From: CAWJEL01 sp964647255 | GTDB lineage: Bacteria > Chloroflexota > Anaerolineae > CG2-30-64-16 | Direction of reading: 5' to 3' | Length of the DNA stretch: 64,000 bases | NCBI GenBank assembly: GCA_964647255.1 | Contig: CAZYGI010000015.1 | Location: forward strand, 1 to 64,000 | In this document: piece after piece, positions 17,219 through 28,600 of the stretch | How the letters are laid out: each line of letters begins with the position of its first letter | Numbering within the stretch: position 1 is the stretch's first letter | The notes under the pieces: generated by a model | What the model was told of the DNA's origin: nothing | Databases searched by the model: none | What the model saw: the letters and a program-made list of their open reading frames with translations, nothing else | Translations under genes and position numbers: made by a program

Positions 17219-17994
17219 ATGCGGATACCCCCACGGATTTGGCGCTTGGTTGTTGCGCTCTTGGCGCTCTTGTTGATAGTGGTCGCAGTCTGGTGGCAGG
17301 TCGGCCGCGCGCGACCGGTGAGCAAGCCCCGACCGGGTGAGACGTCCGTTTCTGGTGTGCAGGTGCGCGGCGAGCTGAACGCCTGGGGCGCCTGGCCGAT
17401 GTCCGCCAGCGTGGGCGGCACCTTCATCCATGTCACCGGGCCGGTGACTGCGGCCAGCGACCCGACCAGCGAGTTCAAGTTCTTCCGCGGGCCGGATGCC
17501 TGGTACGGCACCGGCGCCGCGCTGGCGTTCGGGCAGATCGCCCCGGACTTCTCCGTATCCGCCGGCAACAGCAGCTTCGATCATCTGTCGGGCAGCGTCT
17601 ACGTCTTCAAGTGGGACGGCGACCGCCGCGGGGTGCTCTTCCGGTTCGGCGCCGCGCCGGCCGCGATCACCGGCGTGAGCCGCGCGCCCGCCAGCCCGGC
17701 AGCGGACAACCCGGTGGCGGTGACCGCTGAGATCACCGCGCCGACAGGGCAGGCGCTCTGGCTGCGCTACGCGGTAGACGGCGATTGGAACGCGTCCACG
17801 GTTGTCAAGATGGCCGGGAGCGGCACACGGTACACTGCCACGATCCCGCCGCAGCCGGTGGCCGCGGCGGTCAGCTACTACGTCTTCACCTCCGGCGACG
17901 TGCCCGCCATCGCGGCCGCGGACGCCGATCTGATGGCGATCGCCTACGACACGAACGGCGGTAGCAACTACAACTACACCGTTGCCGCCGTGTC
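17219..17994 (+). CDS. Secreted amylopullulanase, N-terminal part (broken by assembly gap)
   Basis: AGGAG at 17206-17210 stands 8 nt before the ATG. The protein starts with a membrane/signal segment (about residues 8-28) and continues into beta-sandwich domains typical of the starch-binding N-terminal region of secreted pullulanases ('VQVRGELNAWGAWPMSASVGGT', 'WYGTGAALAFGQIAPDFSVSAG'). The frame runs into a 10-N gap at 17995. The remainder continues in another frame at 18005, so the N-run does not have the true gap length. I treat 17219-22595 as one gene. A GTG at 17117 is in frame, but lies inside the leader hairpin and would push the signal peptide to an internal position. Confidence 0.8.
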
Positions 17995-18004
17995 NNNNNN
18001 NNNN
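17995..18004. other. Assembly gap (10 N)
   Basis: Ten undetermined bases interrupt the amylopullulanase gene and change its reading frame. This shows that the true spacing is unknown. Confidence 0.99.
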
Positions 18005-21000
18005 GTCTGCGGCGACGCCGGCCGCCGCAGACACCATCGCGGCCAGCGCCGCGCGGGCGATCTGGCTCGATGCCGACACCCTCGCCTGGGGCGGTGCGGC
18101 CGGCGCGAGCTACCGGCTGCTCTATGACCCCGACGGCGGCGTGACGGCCGAGGCGGAGGCGACGGCGTGCGCCTTCCCGGATCCGGCCGGCCCGTGCTTC
18201 GTGACCTTGCAGGCCGACGGTACGGTGAGCGGATACCCCAAGAACCCTAACGCGACCGGCCTGGCGCGGCTGCGGATCGGCCTGGCCGCGGCGGATGTCA
18301 AAGTGCTGCTCCGCGGCGAAGTTGTGGTCGCCAGCTACGACGCCAGCGGACGGCGGCTCGACGCCACCCGTGTCCAGATCCAGAGCGTGCTGGACGACCT
18401 CTACGCCGCCGAAGCAGCCGCCGAAACGCTTGGCCCTGTCTACAGCTCAACCTCAGCCCTCACCTTGAGCGTCTGGGCGCCGACGGCGAAAGCCGTCACC
18501 GTGCGGCGCTACGCTGCCTCGACCGGCCCGGAGGCGGGGAGCCACGCCATGACCCTCGACCCGGCGTCGGGCGTCTGGCGCGTGGAAGGGGACGCGAGCT
18601 GGGACCGTCAGTTCTACCTCCTTGACGTCGAGGTCTACGTGCCATCCCTGGATCAGGTGGTCCACAACCTGGTCACCGACCCGTACGCGATCAGCCTGTC
18701 CGCGGACACCGCGGACGCGGCTGACCCGCGCAGCCAGTTTGTCAACCTGGCCGACGCCGATCTGAAGCCTGCCGGCTGGGACAGCTTTGCAAAGCCCGCG
18801 TTAGCCAATCCCGAAGACATCGTCATCTACGAGACGCACGTGCGCGATTTCAGCATCAATGATGCCACTGTGCCGGCGGCCCACCGCGGCACGTTCCTGG
18901 CGTTCACCGACGCCGGTTCCGACGGCATGCAGCACCTGATCGCGCTGCAGAAAACCGGCCTGACCCACATTCACCTGCTGCCGGCTTTCGATATCGCCTC
19001 GGTGCCGGAGAGGAATGTACCGCGCACCGTCAGCCCCGCCCCGACCGGCTTCGCCCGAGACAGCGAGGAGCAGCAGGCGGCGGTGGACGCGGCCCGCGGC
19101 GCCGACGGCTTCAACTGGGGCTACGACCCGTACCACTACGGCGCGCCCGAGGGCAGCTACGCCACGAGCCCGGACGGCGTGGCGCGTGTGCGGGAGTTCC
19201 GGGCGATGGTCAAGGCGCTGAGCGATAACGGCTTACGCGTCGTCATGGACATGGTCTATAACCATACCGCGGCCAGCGGCCAGGGCGACAAATCGGTGCT
19301 GGACAAGGTGGTGCCGGGCTACTACTACCGTTATACGAAAGACGGCGCGCTCTACACCGATAGCTGCTGCGATGACACTGCGTCCGAATACGCGATGTTC
19401 GAGAAACTGATGATTGACACGCTGACGCGGTGGGCTGTGGATTACCGGGTGGACGGCTTCCGCTTCGACCTGATGAACTTCCACACCCGGCAGAATATGC
19501 TCGACATAAAAGCGGCCCTGAGCGCGGTCAATCCGAGCATTTACCTGTACGGCGAAGGGTGGGATTTCGGCTCGGCGGTTGCCAAAGGGCTGACGACGTG
19601 CCCGGACTGCTACGCCAAACAGGCCAACATGACCGGTACGGGCATCGGCTCGTTCAACGACAAGATTCGCGACGCGGCGCACGGCGGTTACAGCACCGAC
19701 GACCTCGGCATCCGGAAGCAAGGCTTCATCAACGGCCTGAGCTACGATTGGAACGGCTACGAGTACGACAAGCGCTTCGAAAGCGACCTCAACACCGCCA
19801 TGGACGTCCTGCGCTCCGGCCTGCGGGGCAGCGGGTCCGACTGGAACGGCCAGGGCCAGCCCTTCACCGACGACCCGCAGGAAAGCGTGCCCTACGTCGA
19901 GAAGCACGACAACGAGACGCTGTTCGACCAGAACGTCTTCAAGCTGCCGGCCGGCACGAGCATGGCCGACCGGGTGCGCGTCCAAAACCTGGGGACGAGC
20001 CTCATTGCGCTGGCGCAGGGCGTGCCCTTCTTCCAGGAGGGGCAGGACATCCTGCGCTCGAAATCGTTGGATCGCAACAGCTATGATTCCGGCGATTGGT
20101 TCAACCGGCTGGATTGGAGCTACGATGACGGCGCCTACGCCAACAACTTCGGCGTTGGCCTGCCGCCGGCCTGGGACAACCGGTCGCGCTGGGACATCAT
20201 GGCGCCGCTGCTGGCGAACCCGGCGCTGAACCCGTCCGCGGCCGATGCGCGTTTCGGCGCCGCGCAGATGCGGGAGATGCTGCGCATCCGCAAAAGCAGC
20301 CCGCTCTTCCGGCTGACCAGCGAGGCCGCGGTTAACGCCCGCGTCAGCTTCTACAACACGGCCAACGACCCTGCCGGGCTGCTCGTGATGAGCCTCTCGG
20401 ACACGGTCGGCGCTGACCTGGATCCGAAGTACGCGCAGATCCTCGTCTTTTTCAACGCCAACAAGGTCCCGGCGCGCTACGCCATTCCTGGCGCCAACGG
20501 TTTCACCTTGCATCCGGTGCAGGCAGATGCAGTTGACGCCGATCCGGTGGTGCAAACCGCCCGTTTCGATGACCCAACCGACACCTTCACCATTCCGCCG
20601 CGCACCACCGCGGTCTTCGTCTCGGCGCAGTCTACGCAGCCGGCCAGCACGCTCGACTGGGTCGGGAGCATGTCTCCAGCCGCGGGAGTCGCCCACGAGG
20701 TCATGCAGGGCGCGGCCAGCGGCCCCTTTGAGGTGGCCGTCCAAGTCTACGAGCCGGGGCTGACCGAGCCTGCGGGCGCGGCGGCGGGCATCACCTGCGC
20801 GCTGCACTGGGGCGCGTACGGTTCGGCCTGGAACGACACGGCCATGACCTGGCGCGGCCAGCAGGGCAACAATGACGAGTACATCGCGACCCTGCCGCCC
20901 GCCGTGCTGAAGAGCCTCGCGCCCGGCACCTACGGCTTCACCGCCTACTGTCAGCGGCCGGGCGAGGCGCAGAAGTGGCAGGCGGGCGACAAGGGGGGCG

Positions 21001-22595
21001 ACGGCCTGTTGACGGTGCTGCCCGCGGCCGACGCGTCTCCCGCGCCCGAGGGCGGCGTCTTCGTGCATCTGTTCGAGTGGCGCTGGGCCGACATCGAAAA
21101 AGAATGTACTTATCTGGCGCAGCGGGGGTACGCCGCGGTGCAGGTCTCACCGCCCGAAGAGCATATCCTGCCCACCGCCGACATGGGCGGCGTCGCGACC
21201 AACGATTTTCCCTGGTGGGTGCGCTACCAGCCGGTCTCGCACGATGTCAGCAAGCTCACCTCGCGCAGCGGCACGCTGGCCGAGTTCAAGCGCATGGTGC
21301 AGGCGTGCAACGCGGTGGGCGTCGGCATCTACGTGGACGCGGTGATCAACCACATGGCCGCAATGGAGGTGGGGACGCCCCCGCGCGGCACCGCAGGGAC
21401 GCCGTACGCCACTGCGGCCGGCATACGGTTCTACGGGACGCAGTACGGGGCCGATGACTTCCACCCCGACTGCACGATCACCAACTACGGGGACCGGACC
21501 CAGGTGCAGACCTGCGCCCTTTCCGGGCTGCCCGATCTGAACACCGGGAAACCCCATGTGCAGGCCGAAATTCGGGGCTATCTGCAAGCGCTGCTTGACA
21601 TCGGCGTCAAGGGCTTCCGGATTGACGGCGGCAAGCACATGGCAGCGCAGGACATCGCCGCGATCCTCAAGGGCTTGCGAGGCAACTTCTACGTGTTCCA
21701 GGAGACCATTGATCAAAGCAGCAGCGAGCCGGTGCGCGACTGGGAGTATACGCCGGAAGGCGATGTGACGGAGTTCTCTTACACCTACGCGCTGGGCGAC
21801 GCGTTTGACGATGCATGCGGCGGCAGCCTGAGCGACCTGGAGACTCGGTTCTCCCAACCCGACATGCTGCCTTCCCGCTTCGCTCAGGTCTTCACCGACA
21901 ACCATGACAACCAGCGTGGGCAGGGCGTCGGTTCAGCCTGTGTGGTGGATCACCGCGACGGACAGGTCCACGTCCTGGCGAACATCTTTGCGTTGGCCTA
22001 CCCCTACGGCTACCCGTCGGTGATGTCCAGCTACTATTGGCAGAGCAACCCTAACGACAACACGGGCGACGCCCTGGGGCCGCCCAGCAGCAGCGACGGC
22101 GGCGCGACCTGGGGCGTGGGCCGCGGGGCCGAGACGCGGCCGGTCTACGCGGCGGGCCAGGTCGCGGGCGACACACCGGCCAACTGCTCGGCGACCTTCG
22201 AGCTGGGCAAATGGGCCTGCGAGCACCGCCGCACCGCCGTCGCCAACATGGTTGCGTTCCGCCGGGCGACCGCAGGCCAGGCGGTTAACCACTGGCAGAA
22301 CATCGGCGGCGCGCCCTCCGACACCATCGCGTTCGGGCTGGGCAGCAAAGGCTTCGTCGCCATCAACCGGGCCGGGGACGCGGCGGCGGCGACCTACACG
22401 ACCGCCATGCCCGACGGCGTCTACTGCGACGTGGTGCACTACGACTTCAACGCGGCGACGAGGCAGTGCGTGCTCCCCGGCACAGCGGCGCCCGTACCGG
22501 CCGAGCACCTGATCACCGTTCGCGGCGGCCAGATCAAGGTGGCGCTGCCCGCGATGGATGCGTTCGCGGTCTACACGGATGCTGCGGTGAGGTGA
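18005..22595 (+). CDS. Secreted amylopullulanase: pullulanase domain followed by a second alpha-amylase domain
   Basis: After the gap about 1530 residues continue. A CBM48-like domain ('LSVWAPTAKAVTVRRY') precedes a GH13 pullulanase domain with 'FNWGYDPYHYGAPEGSY', region I 'VVMDMVYNH', nucleophile Asp in 'GFRFDLMNF' (codon 19467-19469), acid Glu in 'YLYGEGWDF' (19554-19556) and Asp in 'EKHDNETLF' (19908-19910). A starch-binding-like domain follows. A separate GH13 alpha-amylase domain begins at 'GGVFVHLFEWRWADIEKEC', with catalytic Asp ('GFRIDGGKH', 21624-21626), Glu ('FQETID', 21702-21704) and Asp ('DNHDNQRG', 21906-21908). One polypeptide would thus cleave both alpha-1,6 and alpha-1,4 bonds of starch or glycogen. 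Debranching and amylase activity are inferred from intact motifs. Confidence 0.9.
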
Positions 22596-22619
22596 CGCTT
22601 GGGGATTTCTTAAGGGCGG

Positions 22620-22629
22620 NNNNNNNNNN
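22620..22629. other. Assembly gap (10 N)
   Basis: Ten undetermined bases lie in the 77-bp space between the convergent amylopullulanase and large surface-protein genes. Confidence 0.99.
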
Positions 22630-22672
22630 GCACAAACTTTGGTCCCCCCCAACCCCGCCCTTTTGGTTGCGG

Positions 22673-25600
22673 CTACCGGCACACCTGTATGCTTACGTCA
22701 TCAACATACATCCAGGTGCGGCCCTCCGGGCCGGCGCTGTTGTTGTACACCTCGAAGTAAAGCACCAGGCTTCGGCCCCGGTACGCGCTCAGATCGAAAG
22801 TTGCCTCGCGCCAGAGATGGCCCCCTTCGAGCCAACGTTTCAGCTCCTTGATCAGCTTGTAGGAGCCCGGTTCCAGCAGGACGACCCGCTGGAAGTCATC
22901 GTAGGGCGCATAGGTGCCGAGCTTCTGCCAGAAGCGGAGCGTCGCCGAGCTTGCATTGCCTGGGATCGTGATGGTCTGGTACCCGCTTGAGTATGTGCCG
23001 CCCAGCGGTGCGACCTCGCCGAGCAGGTTGCGTTCAGGGTGCCCTGGGGCGAGCGCGGCCGCGCTGGCGCCCGGCAGCAGCCCGAACCGGGCCGAGCGCA
23101 CGCCGGTGTGCGCATCTGCGGCCGAGTAGCCGGCCGTGCTGCCGGTGATCGGGAAGGCCCAGGCGGAGGTTGTCTCGAAGCCGCCGTTCGTCACCGCCTC
23201 GCTGCACTGCGGCGCCGCGGGGCGGTAGATGATCGGCAGGTACAGCACGCGAATGGATGTGATCAGGAGCGGCAGCGCCGCGGTGCGATCGCCCCATACC
23301 GAGGTCCCGCGCACGTGCACGGTGTACGCGGCCGGCATCAGAAGTGCATTGCTGGTCAGGTGCAGCGTGCTGCGTCCGTGCGGCGAGATGTCCGCCGGCT
23401 CGAACCGGTAGATCAGCCCGGGCGGCGCGGCGTCGAGGCTCAGGTGGATCGTCTCGGTCATGCCGTTCAGCGCCGAGGCGTAGACGTTGACCGTCGTCGC
23501 GCTGTCCAGCCGCAGCAGCGCCGGCGTTGGGCGCACTTCCAGGGTGAAGTTCGGCGCCAGGATCATGGCCGGCATGTCTAATGTGCGCGTGACGCCCGCG
23601 CCGACCGCCACGATGGGCAGGTGGTAGTTCCCCTCGGCTAGCGTCTTGCTCGTGCTGATCACCACCGAGACCGGCGCGCCGGCAATCGTCGGGGTGATCA
23701 CCTGCGGGACGAACGACAGTGCAAAGCCCGGCGGCAGCTCGCCAGCGGCCAGGCTGACCATCTCCGGGAACTCCGGCAGGGCGGTCGTCACCCGCAGTGA
23801 CTCCGTCACCACCGCGCCGGCGATCGTGATCGTCGGCGGCGAGTCGCGCATGAGATCGAAGTCCGCCGTGGTCGTTGTGGCGGTGATGACCTCCGACCGG
23901 GCCGTGCGCGTGACGGTCTCGCCCGCGTCCACGGCATCGAGCCAAAGCTGATAGCTTTCGCCGGGGCTCAGATTCGTCAGGGTGTAGCCGGTGTTGCGGC
24001 CCACGTCCAACGCCAGTGTCTCCGTGAGCGGCACGGCATGGACGTAGAGCGTGTAGCGGTCCACGTCGGGGTTCGGGTGCGCGTCCCAAGCAACCTTGAG
24101 CTCGCGGAAGCCGGGGATAGCGTGCAGGTTCGCCTGCCACGTGTCGGCCCAGGTGTGCGTCACCGTCACCGCGTCGCTTGCGTAGACCCGGGCCGGCGGA
24201 TTGACGCCATCGTCCGCCATGGCCCAGAAGTGATAGGCGCCGCCCGGCAGCCCGGCTAGATCGGCGGCGAAGGTCTGCGGCGAGCCATCGGTCGCAGGCG
24301 CCGTGTCCGTGTGCAGCAGATAGCCGGTGAAGTCGGGCAGCGTCATGATGTGCGGTGTCCCGGTGTCGGTCATCACTACCGTGGTCGTGATCGGGCCGGG
24401 GTTGGCGAAAAGCGACACCGTCACCGGCGCCGTCGCGGTGAGCTGCCACCCCAAAGTCGCAGCTTCCGGCCCGGCCGCGGCCGCGGTGACGCCCGTCAGC
24501 CCGGGGCCGACCACCGCGCCGAGGATGCCGAGCGCGTAGCCATCCGCTGGGGTGTTGCTCAGGACGGCGGTCCAGATGCCCGGCTTCGCATTGCTGACCG
24601 TGTAGATTTCCTGGAACGGATACTCTCCGCCGACGTTTGTCAGGCTGTAGCCCACGGTGTCGCTCAACGTGACGGTGGGTGTGATCACGGTGTGGTCCGG
24701 TGCGGGACCGATCAAGCTCAGCGCCGGCTGGGTTTCGAGTTGCTTGCTGAGCACGAACATCAGGTCGGTGGCCGCGGCGACGGTGGCCGTCACGAGCTTG
24801 GTGCCGTCCGGCAGCATCGTGATCCCATCGGCTTCGAAGCGCTCAGCGCGCACTCCCTTGGCCTGTGCCGCCAGCCAACGGGCGTGGGCCCGGGCGAACT
24901 GCTGCGGCGGCATCAGTTGGTAGCTATCCACGTTTCTCGAAGTAAAGTTACCATCCTTGTCTACGAAGAAGCCAAAACACGCCTTGAGGAAGCACATCCG
25001 GCCGCGGAAGCCCCACAGCCCGTTGGTGAACTCGCCGACCGCGACATCCACGCTGCCGACGTCTATGTTCCAGGGCGGGACCACCAGCCACGGCGGCTTG
25101 TTGATGAAGACGCCCTTCGGCACGCTGACCGTGAGCGAGCCCTGCCCGGTAAGGTGGAAGCCCGCCGCGTTGCTCCAGGCGTTGATCGCCACCTGGCCGC
25201 GCACGACATAGAATTCGACATAAAGCTTGAAGCTGAGGCTGTTGCCCGTCACCACAAACTGGGTCTGGCTCATCGCTTTCCCGAACAGCGAGACCGTTGC
25301 GCCAATGTCGAATAGGAACGGCTGCGCGACCACGCGTGCATAGCCGCTGGCTGAGACAACCGTCTTGTCCCCGATCTTGAGCTGGCTGGCTACATCCAAA
25401 CCTACACGAACTTCGGTCAGTCCCGCGAAGAGCTTCACACGGCCGCTGATCCCGGTCACGTCGAGGCCTGTGTTGGGGATCGGGATGCGGCACTTCGTCA
25501 GTGATAGCCCGCCCTCGACCTCGAAGCGGTAGTCCGTGTCTGGCCGGTCCAGGCGGCCGGGGTTGTAGGGCCCGTCAGCCAGCGCGGCGCGCTGGACGAC

Positions 25601-28600
25601 GGGTGGCTGGGCGGCGGGCGCGATCTCGATGACCATCTCGTTGAGCGGCGTCATCATGATCGTCGCGTCAATGTAGATGCCCGCACAGCCGACCGCGGCG
25701 CCCAGGTTCGGCATCTTGAACGAGCCGTTGGCTTTGATGACGTAGACGCCGTTGCTCTCCGCAAAGCTGGCGTGCAGAGCCAGGGCAAAGCCGCCGACCT
25801 TGATCTCCGGCAGGTCGAAAGTTCCGCCTGCGATCTTCACTCCCTCTGGGCTGACATCCAGTCCGTAGACGATCACCGAGGCGCCGCCCAGCGCAGAGGG
25901 CATCTTCAACGAGGCAGTCTGCACACGGAGGATGCGATCGTCAATCACCATGTTGGTGGCGTGAACTTCGAGGCCCGCGACCGAGAAATCCAGCTTCGGG
26001 ATGTTGCCCTTGACCTTGCCCAGCGCGTCTAGGGCGATGGTGCCCTGGGCGTAGGCGTTGATCCCCTTGACCTTGACGGTGATCGTCGCATCCAGCAGGA
26101 GTAAGGTGTAGGCGTTTCCTGCGCGCTCGATCTTGATGCGCTTGATCTCGACATCGAAGCCATCTTTGCCCAGCTTGAGGTTTTCCTTCTTGCTGGACAT
26201 CTGGATGTTCTGAATGTCCAGTCCGTCCTTCGAAATGACGACCGGACCGATGGCGATGGATATCGAACCCAGCGCCTTTGGCAGGATCAACGACGCGCCG
26301 GCGGCCCGCAGTACTTCGTCTTCCAGGGACAATGAGCCCAATCCGAGTTTGACGCCTGCGATGTTGAGGCTCAGCCAGTCGAATTCGGTGCGGATGCCGC
26401 TGCTGGGGCAGAACCAGACGTCCGCCGCTGCGCTCGCATCGTTCTGGGGAATCTCCACCCGGAGGGACGTATGGGCGACGAGGCAGCCGCCGCGCTCGGT
26501 GGTGAAAGACGCCCCATTTGCCGAGTCAATCCTGAGAACCTTGCCCAGCCCGATGTTGAAGCTCGGGAAGTTCCAGGTGGCGTTGATGTTCAGATCCCCG
26601 TCCACAAGCCTCAGCTCGAAAGTCAAGGGGCCTTCGACGGCCGTGTTCAGGTGCAGAAACTTCATCTGCCCCAGGCCCGTGACTTTCCCGTTGATGACAT
26701 CTACCGAATTGAGGAGGCCCGCATCCGGCAGCTTGAAGCCCGCAATTTCCCGCACCAGGCTCTTTGCCGCCTGTCCAAGCGTGGCTTTGCCGGTGCCGAT
26801 GTCCACATTGAACGAGCCCTGGAACAAATCCGTCACACTGGTGTTGCCGCGCAACTGCGCGTGGCCCTCGCCGGTCAGCCTGCTGCCGTCGAAGACCACC
26901 CAATCGTTGGTGTCCAGCAGGAAGGTGTGGTCATTGAGCACCACGCTGCCCCAGGCCTTCCAGCCTCCGCCAGTCAAGTCTTCCCAGAAAGGCGCGGTCA
27001 CCTTGATGCGGCCGGCCCACCGGGTCTGCTGGCCGCCCGGTGTGCCAGGCGTCCAGGTCGGCGTCGGGCTCCCGGTGGCGGTGGGGGTCGGCGTGAAGGT
27101 TGCGGTCGGCCCGCTGAGTGCGACAAAGTCGCGCTCGGCGGTCTCCAGCCCCGGCTCGTGCATCCAGAACTCCTGGGGCGGGTCGAACGTGTAGCCAGCC
27201 AGGGCCGGCCTCACGGTGATGGTTTCGCGGCCGGGGATAGTGATGAATCCTGTGTTGTAGCTGCCGTCCGCAGCGGTGAGGACCGTGCGCACCGGGTCGG
27301 CATAGGCGGCCAGGTAGACGTTCAGCGCGACGCCCGCCAGCCCTGGCCCGGTCGAGTTGGCGCGGCGCACGTGGCCGCGCACGATCAGTCCGAAGGCAGA
27401 GGTCGGCGTTGCGGTCGGCGTGCGCGAGGCGGTGGGCGTGGGTGTACGCGTGGGCGTAGATGTTCGCGTCGGTGTGCGCGTCACGGTGGCCGTTGGTGTC
27501 GGCGTGGGAGTGGGCGGGGCCGGCGCGCAGCCGTCCAGCAGCACCGTCACCGAGTTGTCGTTGTAGTTGGAGACGACGACGAGATTGGTGCCCGCGTCCA
27601 CGGCGATGCCATCGCCTTCGCCGTCTCGCGCGGCCCCGGCGCCGCTGTAGCTGCCGTCGCTCCCGTCAATGCGGTAGACCTCGCTGCCGCGTGCAGCGAC
27701 AAAGACCGCGCGGCCGTTGGGGTTCACGGCCAGCGCGTGCGGTTCGCCCGGCATTGCCGCCTGTGCGATGGGCGCGCCGGTGGCTGCATTGTAGACATAA
27801 ACAACATTGGCGTAGCTGGAAATGTAGAGCCGGTCGCTCGCGGGATCGTACGCGACGCCCACCAGGCCGGAGTCGGGGACGTGCAGCAGGAGGCGGGCGG
27901 TGAGGCTGGCGTCAATGGCGTAGAGATCGCCCGACCAACTCGTCAGGGCGTAGGTGAGGTCCCGCCGCTTGTCCACCGCGAGGAACGTCGGCTTGTTCGG
28001 CAGCATGACGCGCTGGATGGGGAGGTTGCTGGCGCCATCAATCACATCCACGCTGTTGCCATCGAAGTTTGCGACGTACACCCAGTTCGTTGTCGGGTTC
28101 ACTGCCACCCCGAACGGCAGCGCACCGACCGGGATCGTTGCGAGGATCGCGTAAGTCGTCCCGTTGAGCACCGTCAGGGTGTTGCGGTCGCGGTTCGTGA
28201 CGTAGATGCGGTTCAGCGCGGGGTTGTAGGCGACCTGGTTCGCCGAGGGGATGCCGGAGATCGTGCGCTCGACCCGCCGCGCCGCGGTGTTGATCACCGC
28301 CAGGCTGTTGCCGGTGTAGCCGGCGACGAAGACTCGCCCTCCGGCCGGGTCCGCGGCGATGCCCTTCGGCCCGCTGATGCCGGTCAGCGTGATCTGCGGC
28401 GCTGGTGGGCAGGAACTCGCGGGCGCTGCAGGGACGGCTGCCTGCGGCGGGGGATCCGCCGGGTCGGCCGCCGGAGCGGAGCCGGTCGCCAGGATCTGCT
28501 CCAGGACGCGTTCGAAGCCGTCCGCCGCCTGGTCATCTGCCGATGCGGTGTTGATGTAGACGTTCAACGCCTGGAGCGCAGCGGCCTGGAAGCGCTGCGG

